Shown here: positions 49,919 to 58,653 of the stretch, piece after piece | How positions within the stretch are numbered: the stretch's first letter is position 1 | Layout of the letters: every line of letters begins with the position of its first letter | Assembly (NCBI RefSeq): GCF_049472675.1 | Contig: NZ_JAPNXM010000004.1 | Coordinates: forward strand, 1 to 64,000 | Direction of reading: 5' to 3' | Length of the DNA stretch: 64,000 nucleotides | Origin: Deferribacter thermophilus | Lineage (GTDB): Bacteria > Chrysiogenota > Deferribacteres > Deferribacterales > Deferribacteraceae | The notes under the pieces: model-generated | Databases searched by the model: none | Told to the model about the DNA's origin: nothing | What the model saw: the letters and a program-made list of their open reading frames with translations, nothing else | Program-made: the position numbers and the translations under genes

Positions 49919-52418
49919 ACTCATAACTTGCAAATTTTTTAGGGTCGAGATGTTTAATAGTTTTGATAGGCAATAACCCCGCAAAAATTACAAACAGCAC
50001 AAGGACTAAGAGTAAAAGTGATGTTTTTAAAAAATTGACATGATACTCAATTGACCAGCCAAAAGATTTTGTATTTACCACTTTGATGATTATTACACTT
50101 AAAACACTTCCAAGTAAGACTCCGTAAAAAACACCAAAAAAACCGATTACAGCTGCAGACAGTGTGTAGATTTTAGATAAAAGTCTGTTATTTGCACCTA
50201 AATATTTTAAAATGCTAATCTCTTTTCTTCTCTCAAGGGCTACTGCATAGAGCATATTCCCCACGCCAAGCAGTGATACAATAAGAGCTATCCCCTGAAT
50301 AGCATATGTAATAGCAAAGCTCTTATCAAAGATTTTGATAACCTTTTTCCTGATAACATCGTTATTGAAAATATCTAAACTTCCATCTTGATTAATTAAG
50401 TTTTCTAATTTGCTGATAACACTATCTGCATCAACCCCTTTTTTGAGATAAATACTGACCTGAGTAAATTTTAATTCGTCCCAATACCTTTTTTGAAAAG
50501 AGTTATCAAAGATTATAAATCCATTTACAGTAAAATAACTTGTAAAAATTTCTCTGATTTTAAATTTTTCCTTCCCATTTGGCGTGTCAATTTCTATAAA
50601 ATCCCCTACTTTTAAACCGTACCTAATTTTAAAATACTCTGAAACAGCAACACTTTTTGTTACTTCAAAATTATCGATACCGTTATGATACTTTTTAACA
50701 ACCTTTTCCTCCCCGAAACCTAAAAGTATCTCTTTCCCTTTAAAAGTCCCCGGCATAGCACGAAAAGTGCTGACAGCTTCTACCCCATCAACAGTTTTGA
50801 TTTTATATAACATATTTTCATCAAGGGGCTCAAAACAAAAATTGGACGAACAACTTGCGGACTTGATAAAAATATCTGCTCTAAGGTTGTTATCTATCCA
50901 TTTTGTGAGTGAAATTTTAAAGGAATCTATTAAAGTAACCATGCTGATAACAAGCGCCGTTGAAATAGCTACACTTATTAGTGCAATGGCAAATCGGTAT
51001 GAGCTACTGAAAATATCTGCAAAAGATATAAAACCTGCTGTCTTAAATATCTTTTTCATAAATTTTTCTATAAAAAGTATAAGCTTTTCAAGATATAAAA
51101 ACGCGGCAGCACAAAAACCAATCAGTATAAAAAAAACTCCCACATATGATAGATAAGGATACTCAGAAATATTGTAGTAATAATCAAAAAAGCTAAACAT
51201 TATTCCAACCGCGATGAAGAAAAGTCCAACTAAAAACCAAATTTTATAATATTTTTTAAATTTAAGCTCAAAAGTCCCTCTTCTTACAGTTTCCACAGGG
51301 TTTACCCTGGCTGCTTCTATCGCAGGAAAGACAGAGGATAAGAGTGAGATGCAAATACCCAAAAAAACAGCATAAAATGAATATGAGTTAAACGAAAAAA
51401 TGTTTTTTATATAAACAGGTTTGAAGATTGTGCTAATTGTCTCTTCAACTACTGCTGAAGAATATATGTTTAAAATTTGTCCTAATAATAGCCCTAAAAT
51501 TGAACCCAAAATACCAAGGAAAAGTGACTGAAAAATAAACAAAAATAAAATCTGCAATTTTGAACTTCCCAATGCCCTCAATGTGCCAATTTGTTCTCTT
51601 TTTTTGACAACGGTAATAAAAATAGTATTAAAGAGCATAAAGAATCCTACTAAAAAAGCTATAAAGCTTATAAAATAAAGGTTCATCTTGAATGATTTTA
51701 AGATTTCCCCCTGATTTTTTATAAGCACAGACTTCTTTTGCAAAAGAAGATTTTCAGGCAACAAAGATTTTATCTCATCAACCTGTTCTTGTTTTAAATT
51801 TACATCAATCCTTGATACTTTCCCAAAGAATTTAAATTCTTCTTGAAAATTACCAATATCCTGATAAATACCAGAAGGCACTTGCTCTGAATTTATGATA
51901 CCAGCAATAAAAAACTTTTTTCTTCCATCTGCATTTAAGAAAAGCTCATCATTTATTTTTACATTTAATCTTTTTGCGATGTCATCAGTAATAAATATTG
52001 TATTTTGTTTTTGAAAAAAACTCTGCAAATCTAAATTTGAGTCTGTTATGTTAATATTACTGTTTTTTATTACTTTAAGTGAATCTATTGCAAATAAAGG
52101 GATAACTAATCTTTCTCTTTCTGATTGAGCATTAATTTTTATGACAGGGTAATTTCTTATCTGTTTACCATTTAAAATTTTAATTATACTCTCGTCAAAA
52201 GGTTTGCCAAATTTGTCATTTATCTCATAATTTGCTATTGGATTTAATTTTTCAATATCACTTGACATACTTTTTATTGCACTTTGGGTGGAATTCAAAA
52301 TAGATAAAAACATGCCCACTCCAAGAGCTACACCAAAAATGGATATAAGGCTAAAGAGCTTTTCTTCTTTTAGATTTCTCAAGGCAAAAATAAATATAAG
52401 TCTTAAACTGTTAATCAC
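49917..52418 (-). CDS. FtsX-like ABC permease (LolE/AttFG-type)
   Basis: Large permease of 833 residues with two FtsX-type cores. It has an N-terminal helix (about 9-30), a periplasmic domain, three helices around 250-370, several central helices (about 390-500), a second periplasmic domain, and three terminal helices (about 710-820). The segment VKKREQIGTLRALGSSKLQI and its counterpart ALERRKEISILKYLGANNRL mark the two FtsX halves. It pairs with the ATPase upstream (8-base overlap). The AttH-like protein next in line makes it like att-type exporters. The cargo is probably lipid or lipoprotein, which is inference. Confidence 0.88.
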   Translation of the reverse strand: MINSLRLIFIFALRNLKEEKLFSLISIFGVALGVGMFLSILNSTQSAIKSMSSDIEKLNPIANYEINDKFGKPFDESIIKILNGKQIRNYPVIKINAQSERERLVIPLFAIDSLKVIKNSNINITDSNLDLQSFFQKQNTIFITDDIAKRLNVKINDELFLNADGRKKFFIAGIINSEQVPSGIYQDIGNFQEEFKFFGKVSRIDVNLKQEQVDEIKSLLPENLLLQKKSVLIKNQGEILKSFKMNLYFISFIAFLVGFFMLFNTIFITVVKKREQIGTLRALGSSKLQILFLFIFQSLFLGILGSILGLLLGQILNIYSSAVVEETISTIFKPVYIKNIFSFNSYSFYAVFLGICISLLSSVFPAIEAARVNPVETVRRGTFELKFKKYYKIWFLVGLFFIAVGIMFSFFDYYYNISEYPYLSYVGVFFILIGFCAAAFLYLEKLILFIEKFMKKIFKTAGFISFADIFSSSYRFAIALISVAISTALVISMVTLIDSFKISLTKWIDNNLRADIFIKSASCSSNFCFEPLDENMLYKIKTVDGVEAVSTFRAMPGTFKGKEILLGFGEEKVVKKYHNGIDNFEVTKSVAVSEYFKIRYGLKVGDFIEIDTPNGKEKFKIREIFTSYFTVNGFIIFDNSFQKRYWDELKFTQVSIYLKKGVDADSVISKLENLINQDGSLDIFNNDVIRKKVIKIFDKSFAITYAIQGIALIVSLLGVGNMLYAVALERRKEISILKYLGANNRLLSKIYTLSAAVIGFFGVFYGVLLGSVLSVIIIKVVNTKSFGWSIEYHVNFLKTSLLLLVLVLFVIFAGLLPIKTIKHLDPKKFASYE

Positions 52419-53070
52419 TTATCTCATCTCTAATACGGCCATCTTTAATACGGATTACTCTATCGGTAAATTTTGCAATCTCTTCGTTGTGAGTGACCAT
52501 AACAATCGTAGTATTATATTTTTCATTTAAACTCTTTAAAATGTTTAAGATTTTTTCACCAGTGAGTGTATCAAGGCTTCCTGTGGGCTCATCAGCCAAA
52601 ATAATTTTAGGCCTTTTTATTATTGTGCGTGCTATTGCAACTCTTTGCTGCTCACCACCTGATAGTTGATGTGCAAAATTATCTATTTTGTGTTTAATAT
52701 CAAGGATATCTAATATCTCTTTTATCTCATCTTCTTTATTAATGCCATTTATCAAAAGTGGGATTAAGACATTTTCATAAACTGTAAGATTGTTGAATAA
52801 ATTAAAAAACTGAAAAATAAAACCTATATACTTTTTTCTAAATTCAGTTAATTCTTCTTCATTAAAATTTGTAATATTTATACCATTAATTATAACTTCT
52901 CCAGTATCAGGTTTATCCATTGCACCTATTATATTTAAAAGTGTGGATTTGCCTGAGCCAGATGGGCCCATTATTGATACAAATTCTCCATCTTTGATAT
53001 ATAAATTAATATCTTTTAAAACTTTTGTTTCGCCATAACTTTTACATACATTTTTAAGAGCTATCATCAA
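52411..53070 (-). CDS. ABC transporter ATPase (LolD/AttE-like)
   Basis: ATPase of 219 residues. Walker A is GPSGSGKST (35-43), the signature is LSGGEQQRVAIAR, Walker B is IILADEPTGSLD, and the switch His lies in MVTHNEE. The MacB/LolD group is recognised by the FQFFNLFNNLTVYENVLIPL segment. It energises the following FtsX-like permease, which it overlaps by 8 bases. Confidence 0.92.
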   Translation of the reverse strand: MMIALKNVCKSYGETKVLKDINLYIKDGEFVSIMGPSGSGKSTLLNIIGAMDKPDTGEVIINGINITNFNEEELTEFRKKYIGFIFQFFNLFNNLTVYENVLIPLLINGINKEDEIKEILDILDIKHKIDNFAHQLSGGEQQRVAIARTIIKRPKIILADEPTGSLDTLTGEKILNILKSLNEKYNTTIVMVTHNEEIAKFTDRVIRIKDGRIRDEISD

Positions 53071-53095
53071 TTTCTCCAGTATTTTTTACAATATT

Positions 53096-54130
53096 TCAAT
53101 ATCCAGTGAGCTCCATATAAGCTTTCCCCTGAAAATCCCCATAAACCTTACAAGCACCTTCGTAATAATAATTAAACGTTGATTTTGAAGCTATAAACTC
53201 TTGATTCTTAACAAGAGATTCCACAAATATCTTTTTATCATCAATCTTAATTTCCCATTTTATAGGGTATTTTGCAGAGGTTATTTTTGATTTGTAAAAT
53301 TTTAAAGGCTTAAGTTTTACTCTATCAAAAACAAGATTCATTTTATTGCCGTTTTTATCAATAATTGCAGCGTATGAGCTTTTGTCAATTTTACCATCTT
53401 TATTTTTAATTTGATAAATGATAATCTCTTTGCCATCATCAAGCATAATTGAAAACCAGTCCCAACCTTTTAATTTATCGGTGCTGTAATCTGAATTAAT
53501 TTCTCTGTCAAACCAGCTTTCCCCCGAAACTGAATATTTTTTCTCATCAATCTGTAAATATCCGGTCGTTTTCATCCTTGTAATTGAAAAATATAGTGAA
53601 GCACATTCTTCACATCCGTAAATCTTATTTGAATAACCGTTTTCCCCGTTTAAAATAGGATTTTTGGTAGGTATCAATTTAATATCAATACTAAAGTTTT
53701 TAGCTTTTGCTTTTATGTCAAATTGTTCAATGCTACCGGTAACCAAATCATCAAAAACCTTTACATACAATTTATTATCACTTGCTGCAGCTTCATTATA
53801 AGCTCCTCTTGATGTATCATCTTCAAAGTAATATTTTTGATTGTTTATATCTGTTATTGCAAAATGAGAAATATAAATCCTGTTTAGCCCAAATTTGCTT
53901 TTATACTTTTTCTTATTCACATTTACTACAAATATTGTAAGCTCATAGCCAAATTTTTTCCCATCATTTGAATTTAAATGCCCTGTAAAATACCACCACT
54001 GACTTACAAAATTATCTTTATAATAAAGGTCATTAGGCAAATTTATACGGTCAGTTGCCTTTAATTTTACAAAGTCTGATGCAAAAGCAAAATTTGTAAA
54101 CAAAAGTAATATCAAAATAACTATTCTCAA
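53096..54130 (-). CDS. AttH/CrtC-like lipocalin-fold exported protein
   Basis: Exported protein of 344 residues with a signal peptide (1-17, ending AFA). It belongs to the AttH/hydroxyneurosporene synthase (CrtC) fold family. Marks are SQWWYFTGHL near the start of the mature part, SHFAITD, the later YYSITRM-like SLYFSITRMKTTG, and GESWFDREIN with GWDWFSIMLDDG. In the att and related clusters the protein goes with an ABC ATPase and FtsX permease, as here. A carotenoid hydratase activity is not supported, because no carotenoid genes are present. It overlaps the photolyase gene by 4 bases. Confidence 0.87.
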   Translation of the reverse strand: MRIVILILLLFTNFAFASDFVKLKATDRINLPNDLYYKDNFVSQWWYFTGHLNSNDGKKFGYELTIFVVNVNKKKYKSKFGLNRIYISHFAITDINNQKYYFEDDTSRGAYNEAAASDNKLYVKVFDDLVTGSIEQFDIKAKAKNFSIDIKLIPTKNPILNGENGYSNKIYGCEECASLYFSITRMKTTGYLQIDEKKYSVSGESWFDREINSDYSTDKLKGWDWFSIMLDDGKEIIIYQIKNKDGKIDKSSYAAIIDKNGNKMNLVFDRVKLKPLKFYKSKITSAKYPIKWEIKIDDKKIFVESLVKNQEFIASKSTFNYYYEGACKVYGDFQGKAYMELTGY

Positions 54131-55458
54131 ACACCAACCCTCATAAGATATCTATTCATATTAAATTTCCTTTTAAGGCCATTTTCTGACATATACCTCA
54201 CTTTGTCAAAAATTTCTCTCTCTTTAAATGCTCTGTCATGCATCCCAAAACACCATGCAATACCCGCATAACCGTTTGGATCTCTTCCATCAAGAGCATA
54301 TTTGTCATTTAAAAAGATTAGATTTTCGTAGGCAGGCTTCATCGACTTAGACCACTCTATGACTTTTTTACCCCAATACATACGCATATAATTGTGAATT
54401 TTACCTTTATTTATAAGCTCATATTGGGCTGCATTCCAAAACTTGTCATGAGTTTTACAACCTTCTAACTCATTTAAAGTATAAATATATTCTCTTTTAT
54501 CTTTTTCATGGGTTTTTAATGTATTTTTAGACCACTCAGGCAAAAATGTGTAAAGATTATGAATATCATCAGTATAGTAAGTAAAGTTGTGGGCTAATTC
54601 CCTTCTTACAACAAGCTGCTCAAATAGGGTTTCATAATTTTCAGGATTAGTTTCTATTTTTAAAGCCTCTTTTAAGATTTTAATAGGACTGATAAATCCA
54701 AAATGTAGATAAAAACTCAAATTTGACTCAAAATCAAAGGCAGGGTCTCCTCTTTTCTCTGCAAAGTTATCATACTTTTCATTTAAAAAATCTCTCAGAA
54801 GCTTATCAGCTTCACTTTCTCCACCTTTGAAATCAACTGGTTTGAGGTAATAAACTGATTTTAATTTATCAATAACCAAACTATCCAAATCATTTTCCAG
54901 CTCAAAATTATTATCCCTATAATCAAAAATCACAAAATCGTTTAAAAATTTTTCTTTTAATTTATTAATTTTAGGTCTTATCGTATATGCTCCGTATTCA
55001 CGCTTTGAGCTTGCAACCTGTACAGGCACAACAAGATTTGTATCAACCTCATAAATTGTAAGATCATTATTTTTATAAATTTTATTTCTCAAATCTCTAA
55101 GCCATTTTAAGTATGCCTTATCTGTTATAAGCATGTTGGCATCGTTTAGATATTGAGGCAGAATTTCTGTAAAAGAGCCTACTTTAACATGGAAAGATAT
55201 CTTTAAATCATTAAATTTTTCTACAAGCTCCAAAATACCGTCGATAAAAAATTTAAAATGCCTGTTATTGGCATCTTTATAGTTAAAATCGACCACTACC
55301 AAAACTTTCAACGGCAAATTTTTATTTATAGCCAAATATTTTGCAAACTCAAGGCTGTGGTTATATTCTACTCTGAAAGCACCCTGCATCCAATAAAGGA
55401 TATAATCCCTTTTTTTGGATGATTTTTTTACACAAGTAACCCTTTCAAGATAATTCAT
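54127..55458 (-). CDS. phr: Class II CPD photolyase
   Basis: FAD-dependent light-driven repair enzyme for cyclobutane pyrimidine dimers. The protein is 443 residues. The class II signature is clear in the C-terminal half: LVVRRELAHNFTYY, DKFWNAAQYELINKGKIHNY, MRMYWGKKVIEW and YALDGRDPNGYAGIAWCFGMHD. The N-terminal antenna domain starts near 20 (YILYWMQGAFRVEYNHSLEFA). It overlaps the DUF2867 frame by 14 bases and the AttH-like gene by 4, so it belongs to one transcript with them. Confidence 0.94.
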   Translation of the reverse strand: MNYLERVTCVKKSSKKRDYILYWMQGAFRVEYNHSLEFAKYLAINKNLPLKVLVVVDFNYKDANNRHFKFFIDGILELVEKFNDLKISFHVKVGSFTEILPQYLNDANMLITDKAYLKWLRDLRNKIYKNNDLTIYEVDTNLVVPVQVASSKREYGAYTIRPKINKLKEKFLNDFVIFDYRDNNFELENDLDSLVIDKLKSVYYLKPVDFKGGESEADKLLRDFLNEKYDNFAEKRGDPAFDFESNLSFYLHFGFISPIKILKEALKIETNPENYETLFEQLVVRRELAHNFTYYTDDIHNLYTFLPEWSKNTLKTHEKDKREYIYTLNELEGCKTHDKFWNAAQYELINKGKIHNYMRMYWGKKVIEWSKSMKPAYENLIFLNDKYALDGRDPNGYAGIAWCFGMHDRAFKEREIFDKVRYMSENGLKRKFNMNRYLMRVGV

Positions 55459-56140
55459 TCGCCTGCCTGATTATATCTTTTTGCATAAGTTTGAATATAA
55501 TTTTATGAAATGGGAGCATTAAATACCAGTAGATTCTTCCCGCAAGCCCCTTCGGATAAAAATATGCTGTAATTGTAAAATCATCATCTAAAATTGAAAA
55601 CTCTAACCACGCCTTGCCGGGTAACCTCATTTGTGCTTCAAGTAAAAGCCTTTTATTTTCAACAATATCTATTACCTTCCAAAAATCTATGCTATCCCCT
55701 ATTCGCAAGTCCCCTTTTCTTCTTCCTCTGTTAAGCCCATACCCGCCAACAAGTTTATCAATCAAGCCTCTAATCCCCCAAAGGAAATTTAAGGCAAACC
55801 ATCCATTTTCGCCACCTGCTGATTTGCACACCTGAAAAATGTTATACGCCTTGTCTTCATCTATTTTTGTGAAATATCTGTCCACATAAATCGCCTTTGA
55901 CACTTCCGGCACAAAAGGGACATCGCAAACTTGTGATTTGCTACTGTCGCACCATCTGCTAATCACCTGATTTTTTTTAATCTCTTCTATTGATAGTCTT
56001 ACAGCTTCTTCAAATTCTGTAACCTTTACATCAGGGAAAATCTTTTTTGCATTACTGTTTTCAATAATACTTTCATGTTTGAGCCCCATTACAAGCTCTC
56101 TTGCTATGTCAAAATTTACAGGGAAAAAAGTATCAACCAA
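55445..56140 (-). CDS. DUF2867 half of a frameshifted SDR-DUF2867 protein
   Basis: Encodes the DUF2867 domain of unknown function over about 230 residues, from FFPVNFDIARELVMGLKHES through the end. The nominal TTG start at 56140 has no good Shine-Dalgarno. In other bacteria this domain is usually fused behind an NAD(P)-binding SDR domain, the gene that ends here at 56116. Adding one T to the T6 run (about 56124-56129) joins WLILFFPVNFDIAR in a single frame, which aligns without gaps to fused homologues as I remember them. I infer a single gene of about 475 codons. Confidence 0.8.
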   Translation of the reverse strand: MVDTFFPVNFDIARELVMGLKHESIIENSNAKKIFPDVKVTEFEEAVRLSIEEIKKNQVISRWCDSSKSQVCDVPFVPEVSKAIYVDRYFTKIDEDKAYNIFQVCKSAGGENGWFALNFLWGIRGLIDKLVGGYGLNRGRRKGDLRIGDSIDFWKVIDIVENKRLLLEAQMRLPGKAWLEFSILDDDFTITAYFYPKGLAGRIYWYLMLPFHKIIFKLMQKDIIRQANELS

Positions 56141-56865
56141 TAAGAAGATAGCCTTGGAGTTAAGAGTGGAACAGATAGAATATACCTTTTAAGCCCCAAT
56201 ACTTTTGCAGTCTTTAACACCATATCTTTGAAAGTCATAGGTGACACACCTATATCAATCTTGGCTGTTTTATAATAATCAGACAAAATTGCAGATTTTA
56301 AATATTTAATTACATCACCAATATATACTGGTGATGTAAGTGTATTTACCCATTTTGGTGCAACCATTACAGGCAATTTTTCTACAAGACTTCGAATTAT
56401 TTCAAAACTTGCACTTCCTGAGCCAATTATTACCCCTGCCCTAAACCATAAACATGAAACTTTAGGTGAGCTGCTTAAAATCTCACCGGTAATATATCTG
56501 CTTTTTAGATGAACGCTTAAATTTTCTTTATTGCCAAGACCACCCATATAAATAACTCTTTTTACAGATTGCTTTTCACAGATCTTGATAAAATTTTCCG
56601 CACTCTTTTTTTCAGCCTCCAAATAATCCTTATCACTACCCATCATATGAATAAGATAGACTGCCGTATCAACACCTTCCAAAGCTTTTTCAAGAATCTT
56701 GATATTAAAGGTATCCCCTTCAAATACATTACATCTGCTTTTAAACTTTTCTTCTAATTTATTGGAGTTTCTAACTAAAAGATTAATTTCAATATTTTCG
56801 TTAAATAGCTCTTCAGCAAGTCTTCTGCCTACAAATCCTGTCACACCGGTTAATAGTATTTTCAT
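56116..56865 (-). CDS. NAD(P)-binding SDR/NmrA-like half of a frameshifted protein
   Basis: N-terminal half of the SDR-DUF2867 gene. It has the Rossmann start MKILLTGVTGFVGRRLAEEL with a TGxxGxxG loop, then TAVYLIHMMGSDKDYLEAEK and RVIYMGGLGN. It ends in LLTPRLSSYWLILFSL, a stretch that in fused homologues leads straight into the DUF2867 domain. The catalytic activity is unknown; related proteins act in lipid or stress-related modifications. The break is a 1-base loss in a T run. Confidence 0.82.
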   Translation of the reverse strand: MKILLTGVTGFVGRRLAEELFNENIEINLLVRNSNKLEEKFKSRCNVFEGDTFNIKILEKALEGVDTAVYLIHMMGSDKDYLEAEKKSAENFIKICEKQSVKRVIYMGGLGNKENLSVHLKSRYITGEILSSSPKVSCLWFRAGVIIGSGSASFEIIRSLVEKLPVMVAPKWVNTLTSPVYIGDVIKYLKSAILSDYYKTAKIDIGVSPMTFKDMVLKTAKVLGLKRYILSVPLLTPRLSSYWLILFSL

Positions 56866-56973
56866 ATTTATATCTTACCATACATATATTAAAAAATAAA
56901 CTTGTAATGATTTTAAATTAGATTTTTATAGACTTTAATTTTTTTATATATATTTTACTGAAAAGAGGTGAAA

Positions 56974-57900
56974 ATGGATCCTGTTACTCATATTGGAAGC
57001 GGACTTTTAGGCGGCTCATATTTAAAAGATAAAAAAAGTGACAAAAGTATATACATAATTTCAGTGATAGGCGCACTTTTGCCGGATATTGATAATATCA
57101 TTGGACTTGCTAATAATCCTCAGCTTTATCTGATTCATCACCGCGGGATAACTCACTCTTTTTTAGGTGCTATTTTACTTTCATTCATATTGGCACTTTT
57201 ATTAAAATATATTTTTTTTCGTAAAACAGATTTAAAAAAGATATTTTTAATTTTTACATTTTTCAGCTTTGTTCACATATTTTTGGATTTAATTACAAGT
57301 TACGGCACACAGATAGCTCTCCCATTTACAAATGAAAGATACACTCTTGAGTGCACATTTATAATAGATCCTATTTTTACAGTCACTATATTGATATTCT
57401 TTTTCATTTCAAAAAAACTTACTTCTAAAAAAATGAGATTAATATTGTTTAGCTTTATCTTTGTTTATCCTCTGTCAAATTTAGCACTTAAGGAAATTTA
57501 TACGAGCATGTTAGAAGCAAAATATCCTGATAAAAAGGTTTACTTGACTCCTTCTCCATTTACACCAATTTATTGGAAAATCATTTTAGAAGATAGTTCT
57601 TTTTACTATGTTACCACTAAAAAATTATTTGCTGAGACTCATAATGCTGATTTTGCAGTATATAAATCCCTAAAAAACTCATCATTATCAAAACTATTTA
57701 CTGTTGATGGCTTTTTGAAAACATATTATTGGTTTCTAAAGTATCCTATTGTAAAACAAATTAGTAATAATGAGTATAAGATATCTGATCTACGATTTAT
57801 AATAAATTTTAAAAATTTAAAAAGAGAAGCGCCATTTAGTTTATTTTTGATAACAGATAAAAACAGTAATATAAGATATTACTATAACTTTAAAAAGTAA
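56974..57900 (+). CDS. YdjM-like membrane-bound metal-dependent hydrolase
   Basis: Membrane protein of 308 residues of the DUF457/YdjM family. Near the N-terminus are MDPVTHIGSGLLGG, the metal-ligand type LLPDIDN and HHRGITHSFLGA, and further on HIFLDLITSYGTQ. Four or more hydrophobic helices follow (about 60-160). The family is called membrane-bound metal-dependent hydrolase, with no known substrate. In E. coli ydjM is LexA-regulated. I chose ATG 56974; AAGAGGTG at 56963-56970 overlaps an alternative GTG 56968. It is divergent from the SDR-DUF2867 gene. Confidence 0.85.
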   Translation: MDPVTHIGSGLLGGSYLKDKKSDKSIYIISVIGALLPDIDNIIGLANNPQLYLIHHRGITHSFLGAILLSFILALLLKYIFFRKTDLKKIFLIFTFFSFVHIFLDLITSYGTQIALPFTNERYTLECTFIIDPIFTVTILIFFFISKKLTSKKMRLILFSFIFVYPLSNLALKEIYTSMLEAKYPDKKVYLTPSPFTPIYWKIILEDSSFYYVTTKKLFAETHNADFAVYKSLKNSSLSKLFTVDGFLKTYYWFLKYPIVKQISNNEYKISDLRFIINFKNLKREAPFSLFLITDKNSNIRYYYNFKK

Positions 57901-57927
57901 AAGGTGGGCTTATAGCCCACCTTTTTT
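57899..57927. terminator. Bidirectional terminator
   Basis: AAAAGGTGGGCT (57899-57910), loop TAT, AGCCCACCTTTT (57914-57925) form a perfect 12-bp stem. A/T runs on both sides can serve both convergent genes. Confidence 0.92.
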
Positions 57928-58636
57928 AGTAATTTCTATTCATTAGCATTCTGCGAATTTCTACAATTGCTTTTGTTGGGTTAAGCTCTTTAGGACATGC
58001 CTCTACACAGTTGTAAATTGTATGACATCTCCAAACGCCATGCTTATCATTTAATATTGGCAATCTTTCGTCAGCTCCTTCATCCCTTGAGTCAGCAAGA
58101 TATCTCCATGCTCTCAAGAAAGCATTTGGTCCAAGATAATTTTTGTCAGCCCAGTAAGAAGGACAAGATGAAGAACAGCAACCACAAAGGATACATTCAT
58201 AAAGGCCATCGAGTTTTTTCCTGTCTTCTGGAGATTGATAAAATTCTTTGTCAGGAGTTGGAGATTTTCTAATTAAATATGGTTTAACAGTAATAAATTT
58301 TTGGAAAAAGTCTGTTACATCAACAACAAGGTCTCTCATTACAGGCATACCAGGAAGAGGCTGAATTACAAGATGATCAGTACCAAGATCTTCAATTTTT
58401 GTAATACATGAAAGCATATTTACGCCGTTTACATTTATACCATCAGATCCACAAACACCTTCACGGCAAGATCTTCTAAATGAGAGTGTAGGGTCTTGCT
58501 CCCATTTAATCTGGTTTAAACCTTCTAAAATAAGCATACCCTTTCTACGAATTTCTACTTTGTATGTTTGATAATATGGCTCTTTATCCTTTTCTGGGTC
58601 ATATCTAAATATTTCAAAAGTAACATATCTGTTCAT
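57926..58636 (-). CDS. sdhB: Succinate dehydrogenase/fumarate reductase iron-sulfur subunit
   Basis: Carries electrons from FAD to the quinone site through three clusters, 236 residues. [2Fe-2S] cysteines lie in SCREGVCGSDGINVNG...SC (about 53-74), [4Fe-4S] in CILCGCCSSSCP and [3Fe-4S] in CHTIYNCVEACPK. All conserved cysteines are present. It is the last gene of the sdhCDAB cluster; the ATG follows sdhA by 17 bases. Direction (succinate oxidation or fumarate reduction) cannot be told from this subunit. Confidence 0.96.
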   Translation of the reverse strand: MNRYVTFEIFRYDPEKDKEPYYQTYKVEIRRKGMLILEGLNQIKWEQDPTLSFRRSCREGVCGSDGINVNGVNMLSCITKIEDLGTDHLVIQPLPGMPVMRDLVVDVTDFFQKFITVKPYLIRKSPTPDKEFYQSPEDRKKLDGLYECILCGCCSSSCPSYWADKNYLGPNAFLRAWRYLADSRDEGADERLPILNDKHGVWRCHTIYNCVEACPKELNPTKAIVEIRRMLMNRNY

Positions 58637-58653
58637 AACTATCGCCCCCTATC

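Noticed and set aside
50767..51156. 129-codon plus-strand frame
   Set aside because: It is antisense to the FtsX-like permease, which has clear domain structure.
53096..54130. Carotenoid hydratase role for the CrtC-like protein
   Set aside because: It has an export signal and lies with an ABC exporter, and there are no carotenoid genes in the window; the fold name alone is not enough.
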